DNA of 64,000 nt from an uncultured Paracoccaceae bacterium (lineage in GTDB: Bacteria > Pseudomonadota > Alphaproteobacteria > Rhodobacterales > Rhodobacteraceae), in the NCBI GenBank assembly GCA_947500825.1, contig CANMTR010000009.1, positions 62,001 to 126,000 on the forward strand. Reading direction: 5' to 3'. Position 1 is the stretch's first letter. Each line of letters begins with the position of its first letter. Below are positions 17,034-25,077 of this stretch, piece by piece. A model generated the notes under the pieces. It searched no databases, was not told where the DNA came from, and saw only the letters and a list, made by a program, of their open reading frames with translations. The position numbers and the translations under genes were made by a program.

Positions 17034-17513
17034 TCAGGACCGCGGGGCCGGGTCTGCCGCGCTGCCGGCCGCGACACGGGCGCCGAAGGCCTCGAGCCGG
17101 CGGCGCAGCCTGTCCTCCAGATTGCCGCGGGCGAGCTTGAGCGGTTGCACCAGGAGCCGGCCCGACAGGGTGCGGGCGCGGATGTCCACGTCGGCGCCCA
17201 GGAGCGTCCGGTCGGGCGCGGGGGAGGCCAGCGTCAGCTCGAGCGCGGCGGCGATGCCCTCGATCTCGACGTCGAGGGCGATGCGGTCTTCGGGCTCGTA
17301 GGCCGCGACCCGGGCGGTGGCCGCGCGCGGCCGTCCCTGGAGCGGCACCGTCAGGCGCCATTGCGCGCCCGCGGGGCCGTTCCGGCCGTCGTCGAGGCGG
17401 GTGACCTCGGCGCCGCGCTCGCGGGCCATCTCCTCCAGCGCGGGAATGTCGGAGAGGGCGGAGAAGACATGGGGCCGGGGCGCGGCCACCTCCGTGCGGG
17501 CGGTCAGTTTCAA
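17034..17513 (-). CDS. SRPBCC-fold protein
   Basis: This 159-residue protein resembles START/polyketide-cyclase-like SRPBCC proteins: an N-terminal strand MKLTARTEVAAPRPHVFSALSDIP, where the helix after the PxxxVF element is diagnostic, then alternating strands and a C-terminal helix LEDRLRRRLEAFGARV. Such proteins bind hydrophobic ligands or act as cyclases, dehydratases or lipid carriers; no ligand can be named. The start is a TTG at 17513 supported by GGAG seven bases upstream. It follows nudC by 25 bases on the same strand and may share its transcript. Confidence 0.75.
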   Translation of the reverse strand: MKLTARTEVAAPRPHVFSALSDIPALEEMARERGAEVTRLDDGRNGPAGAQWRLTVPLQGRPRAATARVAAYEPEDRIALDVEIEGIAAALELTLASPAPDRTLLGADVDIRARTLSGRLLVQPLKLARGNLEDRLRRRLEAFGARVAAGSAADPAPRS

Positions 17514-17538
17514 GAGCGATCTCCGGGGTCTGGCGAGG

Positions 17539-18495
17539 TCAGTCGAGCCGGTCGGCCACCCAGGCCGACAGCAGGAAATGGGCGATGGCGCCGGGGCGCG
17601 CGGGCGTCACCCCGCCGGTGCCGGCGAAGGAGGCCATGACCTCTTCGCGGGTCATCCAGCGGGCGCTCTCGATCTCGTCGCGGTCGGGGGCGATCTCGCG
17701 CGACGTGGCCCGGGCGTGGCAGCCCAGCATCAGGCTCGCGGGGAAGGGCCAGGGCTGGCTGGCGAGATAGCCGACCTCGCCCACGTGGACGCCCGTCTCC
17801 TCGAAGGTCTCGCGGCGCACGGCGGCCTCGATCGTCTCGCCCGGCTCCACGAAGCCCGCGAGCAGGGAATACATCCCCTCGGGCCAGCCCGGGGCGCGGC
17901 CCATCAGCACCGAGTTGCCGTGCAGCACGAGCATGATCACCACCGGGTCGGTGCGGGGAAAGTGGACGCGGCCGCATTCGGGGCAATGGCGCTGCCAGCC
18001 CGCCTGCACGGCGTGGCTTCGCGCACCGCAGCGGGCGCAGAATCCATGGCTCCGGTGCCATTCCAGGAGCCCCCGCGCGGTCGCGGCCAGCTCCGCGTCC
18101 CGGGGGGTGAGGCCGGTCATGGCGGCGCGCAGTTCGGTGAAGGCGGCGCCGGCGATCCGGGGATGGGCCTGGCGCGAGGGGTCGTGGAAGGCACCGAGGG
18201 TATCGGCGGCCTCGTCCGGCTCCCAATGCGGCAAATCGACCGCGAAGCGCGGGCGGCGGCCGTCGAGGCCCAGGAACACCCGTTCGCCGCCCTCGGCCAG
18301 AACGGGGTGATCGGAGACGAGCCCCGTGAGGGCGGTGCCGCCGCTGTCCGCGTCGGGGCTCATCAGCGGCTTGCCGCGCCAGACGGGCGTCCAGAGCGCG
18401 GACGGGTCGTTCGCGAGCGCCTCCTCGTCGGCCCTCAGATACGCCGCCCGGTCCAACCCCGATCCGCCGAAGGTCACCTTTTCCGCCTGTCGCAC
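17539..18495 (-). CDS. nudC: NAD(+)/NADH diphosphatase, Nudix hydrolase
   Basis: This 318-residue enzyme hydrolyses NAD(H) to NMN(H) and AMP and also decaps NAD-capped RNA in bacteria. A four-cysteine zinc ribbon (CARCG...HCPECG) precedes the Nudix box GX5EX7REUXEEXGU, visible as GFVEPGETIEAAVRRETFEETGV with residues in canonical spacing, and the NudC-specific SQPWPFPASLM follows. The frame is open to 18639, but the GTG at 18495 is preferred because GGGAGG lies just upstream and the extra N-terminus does not look coding. It is divergent from the CpdB-like gene. Confidence 0.93.
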   Translation of the reverse strand: MRQAEKVTFGGSGLDRAAYLRADEEALANDPSALWTPVWRGKPLMSPDADSGGTALTGLVSDHPVLAEGGERVFLGLDGRRPRFAVDLPHWEPDEAADTLGAFHDPSRQAHPRIAGAAFTELRAAMTGLTPRDAELAATARGLLEWHRSHGFCARCGARSHAVQAGWQRHCPECGRVHFPRTDPVVIMLVLHGNSVLMGRAPGWPEGMYSLLAGFVEPGETIEAAVRRETFEETGVHVGEVGYLASQPWPFPASLMLGCHARATSREIAPDRDEIESARWMTREEVMASFAGTGGVTPARPGAIAHFLLSAWVADRLD

Positions 18496-18626
18496 CCGAT
18501 CCTCCCGACGCCCTGGCTCCGGTTGCGTTGGTGCGACGACCGGGCTGCAAAGGCAAGTCGGCCCATGGAAAGCGTGTTTACAACCTTTGGGCGAGTCTGC
18601 ACGGTCTCCGCTCACCAGGAGGCCGA

Positions 18627-20492
18627 ATGAGCGAACCAAGAGGCGACAGCGCGCGGCCGAAGGCCGCCGGACCGGCCTTGCTGCTGCGGCTGCTGGCGAC
18701 GACCGACCTGCACGCCGCGATCCGCGACTACGATTACGGCCGGCGCCGGCCGGACCCGTCGCGGGGCCTCAGCCTGGCGGCGAGCCTGGCGCGCGATCTG
18801 GGCGATGCCGCCGATTGCGCGCTGCTGTTCGACAACGGCGACTTCCTGCACGGAGAGAGCAACGCGGCGATGGCCGATGCGGGGATCGGCGGCATCATGG
18901 GGGCGATGAACGCCGCCGGGTTCGACGCCGCCGCCCTGGGCAACCACGAGTTCGACGCGGGCGTGGACGTGCTGGACCGCGCGATGGCCCTGGCGGACTT
19001 TCCCATCCTGTGCGCCAACGTGGTGCGGCCCGACGGGTCGGGATACGCCGCCAGCCACGCGCTGATCGAGCGCACGGTCGCGCCGCCGGGGGGCGGGGCG
19101 GCCCGGCCCTTGCGGATCGGTGTCGTGGGCGCCCTGCCTCGCGCGGCCGTGGGCGCGGGCGGGCTGGCGAAGCTGGAGCGGCTCCGGGTCGAGGACGCGC
19201 AGGACGCCTGCGCGCGGGTGGTTCCGGGATTGCGGGCGGCGGGCGCCGACCTCGTGGTGGCGCTGTGCCATTCGGGGCTGGACGAGGGTGGCGACCCCAC
19301 GGCGGTGGACCTCGCGGCGAGCGGGCTTTTCGACGCGCTCGTGCTGGGTCACAGCCATGGCACGTTCCCCGCGCCCGGGCTGGGGCGCCTCGACGGGGTG
19401 GACCCGGCGAGGGGGACGGTCTGCGGCGTGCCGGCGGTGATGCCGGGGGTGTTCGGGCGCTATGTCGGCCGGATCGACCTGCAGCTGCGCGCCGATGCGG
19501 CGGGCTGGCGGGCCGTGTCGCACGAGGTGGCGCTGCACCCGGTCTCGCGCCGGGTCGAGGCCGGGCGGATCGAACCGATGGCGCCCTGCGACCCGGCCGT
19601 GCTGCGCGCCAGCCGCGGGCTCCACCGCGACGCGCTGGCCGCCGGCGCCTGCGCGGTGGGACGGATCGCGGTGCCGCTCTCGACGCATTTCGCCCGGGTG
19701 GGGCGGTGCCGCGCGACCCGTTTCGTGGCCGAGGCCAAGCGGCGCGCGGTGGAACGGGCCCTGCCGGCGGCGGCCCGGCCCGGCCCCGTGGTGGGCCTTT
19801 CGGCACCGACCTGGTGCGGCGGCCGGGGCGGACCGCTCCATTACGTCGACATCGCGGCGGGGCGGGTACTGGAGGCGGACCTGCGCCGATTGTGCCCGTT
19901 TCCCGACCGGCTCGTGGCGATCGCGGCCACCGGGGCGGACCTTCGCGCGTGCCTGGAGCGCAGCGTCAGCGCGCTGGAACGGCAGATCCCGGGCGAGCAG
20001 GCGCTTCGGATCGTCGATCCGCGCTTTCCGCCGATGGACTTCGACATGCCGGGGCAGGTGCGGTTCCGCGTCGATCCGGGGCAGGCCGCGCTCTATGACG
20101 CGCGGGGGCGACGGGTGCTGGATGGGCCGGGCAGGGTGTCGGACCTGCGGCTCGACGGCGCGCCGCTGACCACCGAGGCGCCCATCGTCCTCGCCGTGAC
20201 GGATTACCGCGTCCGGGGCGGGGGCGGCTTCCCGCTGCCGTCCGGGCCGCCCCTGGTGGAGACGGGTATGAGCGCGCGCGACGCGGTCGTGGCCGCCCTG
20301 GCCGAGGGGATGGCGCCGCCGGAGCCCGCGATGTTCGACCTTGCCCCCGTGGCCCATGCCACGGCGCTGTTCCAGTCGGGCACCGGGGCGGGGCGCCACC
20401 ACGACCTGGTGGCCGATCTCGACGTGGAGCAGCTGGGCTGGGATTCGCAGGGGTTCCGCACCTATCTCATGAGCTTCTCCGGCGCCCCTTGA
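18627..20492 (+). CDS. 2',3'-cyclic-nucleotide 2'-phosphodiesterase/3'-nucleotidase-like protein
   Basis: This 621-residue protein has the two-domain layout of CpdB/UshA: an N-terminal metallophosphatase domain with TDLHAAI, NGDFLHG, GNHEFDAG, CHSGLDEG and GHSHGTFP (metal ligands, residues about 30-250), and a C-terminal substrate domain from about 320 on. CpdB degrades cyclic and 3' nucleotides and normally works in the periplasm. This copy starts MSEPRGDSARPKAAG at ATG 18627 behind AGGAGG and shows no signal peptide, so a cytoplasmic location is more likely, unless it uses an unusual export route. The stop codon overlaps the candidate -35 box of the SRP RNA gene. Confidence 0.85.
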   Translation: MSEPRGDSARPKAAGPALLLRLLATTDLHAAIRDYDYGRRRPDPSRGLSLAASLARDLGDAADCALLFDNGDFLHGESNAAMADAGIGGIMGAMNAAGFDAAALGNHEFDAGVDVLDRAMALADFPILCANVVRPDGSGYAASHALIERTVAPPGGGAARPLRIGVVGALPRAAVGAGGLAKLERLRVEDAQDACARVVPGLRAAGADLVVALCHSGLDEGGDPTAVDLAASGLFDALVLGHSHGTFPAPGLGRLDGVDPARGTVCGVPAVMPGVFGRYVGRIDLQLRADAAGWRAVSHEVALHPVSRRVEAGRIEPMAPCDPAVLRASRGLHRDALAAGACAVGRIAVPLSTHFARVGRCRATRFVAEAKRRAVERALPAAARPGPVVGLSAPTWCGGRGGPLHYVDIAAGRVLEADLRRLCPFPDRLVAIAATGADLRACLERSVSALERQIPGEQALRIVDPRFPPMDFDMPGQVRFRVDPGQAALYDARGRRVLDGPGRVSDLRLDGAPLTTEAPIVLAVTDYRVRGGGGFPLPSGPPLVETGMSARDAVVAALAEGMAPPEPAMFDLAPVAHATALFQSGTGAGRHHDLVADLDVEQLGWDSQGFRTYLMSFSGAP

Positions 20493-20517
20493 AACGGGTG
20501 CGCCGGTTCGATACCTG
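20489..20517 (+). promoter_or_regulatory. Candidate promoter of the SRP RNA gene
   Basis: TTGAAA (20489-20494), a 17-bp spacer and TACCTG (20512-20517) would initiate at about 20524, matching the 5' end deduced from the RNA's terminal helix. The -35 box includes the stop codon of the upstream nucleotidase gene. Confidence 0.4.
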
Positions 20518-20524
20518 ACCTTCC

Positions 20525-20617
20525 GAGAGGCTGGCGCGGGCAGGCGCCTCGCCAACCCGGTCAGGTCCGGAAGGAAGCAGCCGCAACGAGCCCCGCTTGG
20601 GTCGCGTTCAGTCTCTC
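20525..20617 (+). ncRNA. ffs: Bacterial small SRP RNA (4.5S)
   Basis: The hallmark apical sequence GGTCAGGTCCGGAAGGAAG with the GGAA tetraloop and asymmetric loop is at about 20559-20577, followed by CAGCC. The ends pair as a helix: GAGAG-G-CTG (20525-20533) with CAG-T-CTCTC (20609-20617), giving about 93 nt, the normal size for this RNA. It scaffolds Ffh in co-translational targeting of membrane proteins. A weak T/C-rich run (CACCCCCCCCTTCCTTC) follows. Exact termini are inferred from base pairing. Confidence 0.95.
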
Positions 20618-20640
20618 ACCCCCCCCTTCCTTCGATGTTG

Positions 20641-21261
20641 TCAGCGCCGCGGCGGGCGCGGCTTGTAGACCGGCAGCCGCCATCCCAGCGCCAGCGAGCC
20701 CGCGCGCAGCACGAAGGCCGCGCCCGCGGCCAGCGCCACGGCGGGGGCGAGGCCCAGCCCCGCCTGTGCGCCCAGGAGCGCCGCGCCCGCGCCCGCGAGC
20801 GCGGCGGTGGCATAGAGCTCGCCGTGGCGCAGCACCAGCGGCACCTCGTTGGCGACCACGTCGCGCATCAGGCCGCCGAACGTGCCGGTGGCCACGCCCA
20901 TGAACAGCACGATCGGCCAGGCATGCCCGTCGGACAGGGCGACGCCCGTGCCCGCCGCCACCGCCGCCGACAGCGCCGCCGCGTCGAACCACAAGAGCGC
21001 GGCCAGACGGCTTTCGAACAGGTGCGCGGTGAAGAAGACGAGGATCGCGGCCGTGGCGGTCAGCCCCAGGTAGCTGGGACTGTCGATCCAGAAGATCACC
21101 CGGTCGAGCAGCAGGTCGCGCAAGGTGCCTCCGCCCACCGCCGTGAGCGTGGCGAGAAACGCGAAGCCCACCAGGTCGAGCCGGGCGCGGCTCGCGGTGA
21201 GCGCGCCGGTGAGGGCGAAGACGAAGACCGCCGCGTGGTCGAGGATCGCGATCGCGCCCAC
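20641..21261 (-). CDS. Trimeric intracellular cation (TRIC) channel family protein, UPF0126
   Basis: This 206-residue membrane protein has seven predicted helices arranged as two inverted three-helix repeats plus one, as in the TRIC/UPF0126 (YicG) family. The diagnostic glycine-rich motifs occur twice, GGGTLRDLLL in the first half and GTFGGLMRDVVANEVP in the second. Prokaryotic TRIC proteins conduct monovalent cations, mostly K+. The gene lies three bases after rnhA on the same strand, suggesting co-transcription, and converges with the SRP RNA gene. Confidence 0.9.
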   Translation of the reverse strand: MGAIAILDHAAVFVFALTGALTASRARLDLVGFAFLATLTAVGGGTLRDLLLDRVIFWIDSPSYLGLTATAAILVFFTAHLFESRLAALLWFDAAALSAAVAAGTGVALSDGHAWPIVLFMGVATGTFGGLMRDVVANEVPLVLRHGELYATAALAGAGAALLGAQAGLGLAPAVALAAGAAFVLRAGSLALGWRLPVYKPRPPRR

Positions 21262-21264
21262 GGC

Positions 21265-21720
21265 CTAGCCCGGCTTGAACTCCGCCATGCCGGCGCGGGC
21301 CAGCTCGTCGGCGCGTTCGTTCTCGGGGTGGCCGGCATGACCCTTGACCCATTCCCAGGTAACCTCGTGGCGCTCCTGCGCGGCGTCGAGGCGCTGCCAC
21401 AGGTCCACGTTCTTGACGGGCTTCTTGGCCGCCGTCTTCCAGCCGTTGCGCTTCCAGCCGTGGATCCAGCCGGTGACGCCGTTCTTCACGTACTGGCTGT
21501 CGGTGATCACGGTGATCCGGGAGGGGCGCGCGAGGCTGTCGAGCGCCGAGATCGCGGCCAGGAGCTCCATGCGGTTGTTGGTGGTATGCGCCTCGCCGCC
21601 CTTGAGTTCGCGCTCGCGCAGGACGGTGTCGCCGGTCTTCGCGACCATGAGCGCGCCCCAGCCGCCCGGCCCGGGATTTCCCGAGCAGGCCCCGTCGGTA
21701 TAGGCGAAGACGTCCGGCAT
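21265..21720 (-). CDS. rnhA: Ribonuclease HI
   Basis: This 151-residue cytoplasmic nuclease removes the RNA strand of RNA-DNA hybrids (R-loops, Okazaki primers). The metal-binding carboxylates are all visible: Asp in [15 protein letters not shown], Glu in NNRMELLAA, Asp in VITDSQYV, and Asp in NERADELA, with the catalytic His in [10 protein letters not shown]. Length matches E. coli RnhA (155 aa). It is first of a short unit with the TRIC gene. Confidence 0.97.
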   Translation of the reverse strand: MPDVFAYTDGACSGNPGPGGWGALMVAKTGDTVLRERELKGGEAHTTNNRMELLAAISALDSLARPSRITVITDSQYVKNGVTGWIHGWKRNGWKTAAKKPVKNVDLWQRLDAAQERHEVTWEWVKGHAGHPENERADELARAGMAEFKPG

Positions 21721-21780
21721 GGCTTCCCCGTCTGCGGTCGGCCCGCGCGTCCTAGGACGAAACGGGCCCGGGCGAAAGGC

Positions 21781-22230
21781 TCAGAACATCACCGGCAGCA
21801 GCGACAGGACCACGCCCGCCGTCAGGATCAGGCGCAGGGTCATCCACCAGCGCGGTGCCAGCCCCTGGGCGACGAACATCGCGTCGAGCCCCAGGATGCC
21901 CACGAAGCCGAGCGCGAGGTAGGTGGCGGCCGATACCGGGCCGCCGCCCACCAGGAAGAACGCCCAGAGCGCGGGGATCACCGACAGGGCGTAGCCCGTG
22001 GCCGCCACCGCCCCCGTGGCCCGCGTGGCAAAGCCCCACAAGGCGCCGGACATGAACGACAGGATCACCGTGCCGTAGGCGAGCTGGATGTAGGGGCCTA
22101 CGAAGCGCGGCCCGATGGCGGTGGCCGTCCACTGGCCCAGGGCGGGAAACCAGGCGGTCGCCACGCCCCAGAAGAAGGGCAGGAGGCCCCCCAGTCCCAG
22201 GACGAGGGGGGCGACGGGAATGCGTGTCAT
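21781..22230 (-). CDS. DUF3429 membrane protein
   Basis: This 149-residue hydrophobic protein has about five transmembrane helices. The segment LAYGTVILSFMSGALWGFA is the core of the DUF3429 family of small inner-membrane proteins common in proteobacteria. No function is established. It stands between rnhA and mscL on the same strand, with 57-60 bp on either side, so it may or may not be in an operon. Confidence 0.8.
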   Translation of the reverse strand: MTRIPVAPLVLGLGGLLPFFWGVATAWFPALGQWTATAIGPRFVGPYIQLAYGTVILSFMSGALWGFATRATGAVAATGYALSVIPALWAFFLVGGGPVSAATYLALGFVGILGLDAMFVAQGLAPRWWMTLRLILTAGVVLSLLPVMF

Positions 22231-22287
22231 GGGTGCGCCTTCGGACCGGGGGCGGACGATGTCTGAATAGCAGCCGCCGAGCGGCGA

Positions 22288-22689
22288 TCAAGGTGTGCGC
22301 GCGGACCCCTCGTCGCGGAGCGTGTCGCGGATCTCGATCAGCACGTCGAGCTCGGAGGGGCCGGTGGGCACCTCGGGGGCGACGTCGTCCGGCTTCTCGG
22401 CAATGGACTTGACGCGGTTCACGGCCTTCACGAGCAGGAACACGACGAAGGCGATGATCAGGAAGTTGATCACGGCGGTGAGGAAGTTGCCGTACATGAA
22501 CTGTGCATCGCCCACCCCGACCGAAAGGCCCGAGAAGTCGAGACCGCCGACGAACAGGCCGATCAGCGGCGTGATGATGTCCTGCACGAGCGAGGTCACG
22601 ATCGCGGTGAAGGCCGCCCCGATGATGATCCCCACGGCAAGGTCCATGACATTGCCCTTGGCGATGAAGTCCCTGAATTCGCGGATCAC
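22288..22689 (-). CDS. mscL: Large-conductance mechanosensitive channel
   Basis: This 133-residue protein forms the homopentameric channel that releases solutes on hypo-osmotic shock. The N-terminal amphipathic helix [20 protein letters not shown] leads into TM1 ([18 protein letters not shown]) with the glycine/alanine packing face that gates the pore, a periplasmic loop, then TM2 ([20 protein letters not shown]) and a charged C-terminal bundle. Length is standard. A TTGACG (-35-like) element lies at 22745-22740 on the minus strand, but its -10 partner (TCCTTT, 17 bp on) is poor. Confidence 0.97.
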   Translation of the reverse strand: MIREFRDFIAKGNVMDLAVGIIIGAAFTAIVTSLVQDIITPLIGLFVGGLDFSGLSVGVGDAQFMYGNFLTAVINFLIIAFVVFLLVKAVNRVKSIAEKPDDVAPEVPTGPSELDVLIEIRDTLRDEGSARTP

Positions 22690-22832
22690 CTGCGGCCCTC
22701 CCTCATGGTGCGGGAAAAAGGAGCAGACCTGCCCGGTGCCGTCAAGCTCGCGCCATGGGAGGACGCGTGCGGGCCGTCGTCCCGGCGGGCATCTGTCTTG
22801 GGTGGCCGGCAGGCCGCGGACCTCGACGCACG

Positions 22833-22879
22833 GTCTCGGCCGCAGCGATCGCGTGGCGGCCGCCGAGACGCTTTTTTTT
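22833..22879 (+). terminator. Plus-strand intrinsic terminator with T8 tail (no obvious gene)
   Basis: The stem GTCTCGG-CCGC (22833-22843) pairs with GCGG-(CCG bulge)-CCGAGAC (22856-22869); then GC and eight T (22872-22879), followed by nine G (22880-22888). It has full intrinsic-terminator form only in the plus direction, while mscL and ispH on either side are both minus-strand genes. It may end an unannotated plus-strand RNA. On the minus strand the same hairpin lies just after the ispH stop and may serve as a 3'-end structure there. Confidence 0.7.
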
Positions 22880-22902
22880 GGGGGGGGGTGGGTGACGTGC
22901 GG

Positions 22903-23853
22903 TCAGGCCGGCTCGCGCAGGACGCGGGGAACCTTGAACTCCACGTTCTCGGTCGCGGTCTCGATCGGCTCGACGGTGACGTCGAAGCGGGCGCGGAAGG
23001 CGTCGATCACCTCGTCGATCAGGACCTCGGGCGCCGAGGCGCCGGCGGTGATGCCCACCGAACGGATGCCCTCGAGCGCGCGCCAGTCGATGTCGGCGGC
23101 GCGCTGGACGAGCTGGGCATAGGGGCATCCTGCCCGCTGGCCGACCTCCACCAGGCGCTTGGAGTTCGACGAGTTGGGCGCGCCGACCACCAGCATCGCG
23201 TCGATCCGCGGGGCCATCGCCTTGACCGCCTCCTGGCGGTTGGTGGTGGCGTAGCAGATGTCTTCCTTATGGGGGCCGACGATGGCCGGAAAGCGGTCCT
23301 GAAGCGCGGCGACGATGTCTGCCGTGTCGTCCACTGAAAGGGTGGTCTGGGTGATGAAGGCAAGGCGCTCGGGGTCGCGCACCTCGAGCCCCGCCACGTC
23401 GTCGGGCGTCTCGACCAGCAGGACCTCGCCCTCGGGAAGCTGGCCCATCGTGCCAAGGGTCTCGGGGTGGCCGGCATGGCCGATCATCACCATCTGCAGG
23501 CCGTTCTGGTGATGGCGCTCGGCCTCGATATGGACCTTCGATACCAGCGGGCAGGTGGCATCGACATAGACCATCTCGCGGGCGCGGGCCTCGGCGGGGA
23601 CGGCCTTGGGCACGCCGTGGGCGGAGAAGATGACGGGACGATCGGCGGGCGCCTCGTCCAGGTCCTCGACGAAGACGGCGCCCTTGTCGCGCAATCCGTC
23701 CACGACGAAGCGATTGTGCACGATCTCGTGGCGCACATAGACCGGCGGGCCCCATTTCTCGAGCGCCAGCTCGACGATCTTGATCGCGCGGTCGACCCCG
23801 GCGCAAAAGCCCCGGGGCGCGGCGAGATGGAGCGTGAGCGGCTCTGTGGTCAT
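22903..23853 (-). CDS. ispH: 4-hydroxy-3-methylbut-2-enyl diphosphate reductase
   Basis: This 316-residue [4Fe-4S] enzyme makes IPP and DMAPP in the last step of the MEP isoprenoid pathway. The three cluster cysteines are visible in [11 protein letters not shown] (Cys17), [11 protein letters not shown] and [12 protein letters not shown], with the substrate-binding AHGVP, GHPE and NSSNSKRL motifs. ATG 23853 is used rather than an upstream in-frame start because AGGAGG lies just ahead and the product then has the usual family N-terminus. It is transcribed alone toward mscL; a plus-strand terminator and T8G9 tract lie beyond its stop. Confidence 0.97.
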   Translation of the reverse strand: MTTEPLTLHLAAPRGFCAGVDRAIKIVELALEKWGPPVYVRHEIVHNRFVVDGLRDKGAVFVEDLDEAPADRPVIFSAHGVPKAVPAEARAREMVYVDATCPLVSKVHIEAERHHQNGLQMVMIGHAGHPETLGTMGQLPEGEVLLVETPDDVAGLEVRDPERLAFITQTTLSVDDTADIVAALQDRFPAIVGPHKEDICYATTNRQEAVKAMAPRIDAMLVVGAPNSSNSKRLVEVGQRAGCPYAQLVQRAADIDWRALEGIRSVGITAGASAPEVLIDEVIDAFRARFDVTVEPIETATENVEFKVPRVLREPA

Positions 23854-23933
23854 GGCATGCCTCCTGTGGTCCGACACCTAGGGATCGAGGGCGGGGGCGT
23901 CCAGCGGGCAGGCCGTGACGGCCGCGTGAGCCC

Positions 23934-24371
23934 TCAGCCGATGAGCCCGGCGGTGACGGCCGCGAGCACCGCGTAGCGGCCCGTCTTGGCCACGGTCACC
24001 AGGGCCAGGAACAGCCACCAGGGTGTGCGCAGGACGCCGGCCGCCACGGTGATCGCGTCGCCGAAGGGCGCCCAGCTCAGCAGCAGGCTCCACGAGCCCC
24101 AGCGCGCGTACCAGTCCTGGGCGCGGTCCAGTTGCGCGTCGCTCACCGGGAACCAGCGGCGGCCGCGGAACCGCTCCAGCCCCAGCCCCATGAGGTAGTT
24201 GACGACCGACCCCAGCACGTTGCCGAGGCTCGCCACCGCCAGGAGGAGCCACAGGGGCTGCGTGCCGCGAAGCTGCAGGCCGACGAAGACCACCTCGGAC
24301 TGGAAGGGCAGGATGGTCGCCGCGCCGAAAGCCGCGGCGAACATGCCTGCGAGGGAAAGGACCTGGTCCAC
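23934..24371 (-). CDS. YqaA-like membrane protein (DedA/SNARE-associated type)
   Basis: This 145-residue membrane protein has the YqaA layout: FGAATILPFQSEVVFVGL near the N-terminus, a charged middle (ERFRGRRWFPVSDAQLDRAQDWYARWG), and a re-entrant segment LLLSWAPFGDAITVAAGVLR like the DedA core. DedA relatives move lipids or take part in envelope homeostasis, but YqaA itself is uncharacterised. Start: GTG at 24371; an ATG ten codons on (24344) is an alternative, and neither has a strong Shine-Dalgarno. The NYN-domain gene lies 13 bases upstream on the same strand. Confidence 0.82.
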   Translation of the reverse strand: MDQVLSLAGMFAAAFGAATILPFQSEVVFVGLQLRGTQPLWLLLAVASLGNVLGSVVNYLMGLGLERFRGRRWFPVSDAQLDRAQDWYARWGSWSLLLSWAPFGDAITVAAGVLRTPWWLFLALVTVAKTGRYAVLAAVTAGLIG

Positions 24372-24384
24372 CGGGACCGGCGGG

Positions 24385-24954
24385 TCAGGAATTCACGGCG
24401 TTCCGGGCGTTGGCATCCTGGCCGTCGCGTGGCGGGCGGCCGATGACCTCGCGCAACTCGTCGAGCTCGATGAAGTTGTCGGCCTGGCGGCGCAGTTCGT
24501 CCGCGATCATGGGCGGCTGCGAACGGATCGTGGAGACGACCGACACCCGCACCCCCTGACGTTGCAGTGACTCAATCAGAGGGCGAAAATCACCGTCTCC
24601 GGAGAACAGGACGGCGTGGTCCATTCTGGGGGCGAGTTCCATCGCGTCTACGGTGAGCTCGATATCCATGTTGCCTTTGACTTTCCGCCGGCCCTGGTTG
24701 TCGATGTATTCCTTCGCCGTCTTCGTCACCATGGTGAAGCCGTTGTAATTCAGCCAGTCGACGAGCGGGCGGATCGGGGAATAATCGTCGTTGTCGAGCA
24801 GGGCGGTGTAGTAGAAGGCGCGCAAGAGCTTGCCACGGCGCATGAATTCCTGTCGCAAAAGCTTGTAGTCGATATCGAACCCGAGCGACTTCGCGGCGGC
24901 GTAGAGGTTCGACCCATCAATGAAAAGCGCCAGCCTTTCGTCGCGATAAAACAT
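24385..24954 (-). CDS. NYN-domain (LabA/DUF88) protein
   Basis: This 189-residue cytoplasmic protein carries a PIN-like NYN nuclease fold. The acidic residues expected at the metal site are in LALFIDGSNLY, KGNMDIELTVDAM and LFSGDGDFRPLIE. NYN proteins are usually RNases, and the LabA group has also been tied to gene regulation. ATG 24954 is preferred over a longer ORF (to 25020) because AAAAGGA sits eight bases upstream and FYRDERLALFIDG is the usual beginning. It is divergent from folK; a 12-bp palindrome lies between them. Confidence 0.88.
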   Translation of the reverse strand: MFYRDERLALFIDGSNLYAAAKSLGFDIDYKLLRQEFMRRGKLLRAFYYTALLDNDDYSPIRPLVDWLNYNGFTMVTKTAKEYIDNQGRRKVKGNMDIELTVDAMELAPRMDHAVLFSGDGDFRPLIESLQRQGVRVSVVSTIRSQPPMIADELRRQADNFIELDELREVIGRPPRDGQDANARNAVNS

Positions 24955-25044
24955 ACAATAGTCCTTTTGGGTTCGGGCCGGTCGGCCGACCCTTGTCGTT
25001 ATGAAACTGCTCGCAGCCATCAGTGATTCTGGGGCAGGAATGCA

Positions 25045-25056
25045 TAGGATATCCTA
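25045..25056. promoter_or_regulatory. 12-bp perfect palindrome between the NYN gene and folK
   Basis: TAGGATATCCTA lies in the 123-bp divergent intergenic region. It overlaps a candidate folK -10 (TATCCT, 25050-25055, 17 bp after TTCTGG at 25027-25032) and lies within the spacer of a possible minus-strand promoter (TTGCCT 18 bp before TATGCA). It could be an operator. No regulator can be named. Confidence 0.3.
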
Positions 25057-25077
25057 GCAGACAGAGGCAATTTCAAT

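Noticed and set aside
20504..20516. GGTTCGATACC resembling a tRNA T-arm
   Set aside because: No acceptor, D or anticodon arms around it; it lies in the promoter region of the SRP RNA gene.
22872..22888. T8G9 tract as a phase-variation switch
   Set aside because: It lies outside any gene and 15 bases beyond the ispH stop; slippage would not alter a reading frame, so it is kept only as part of the terminator observation.
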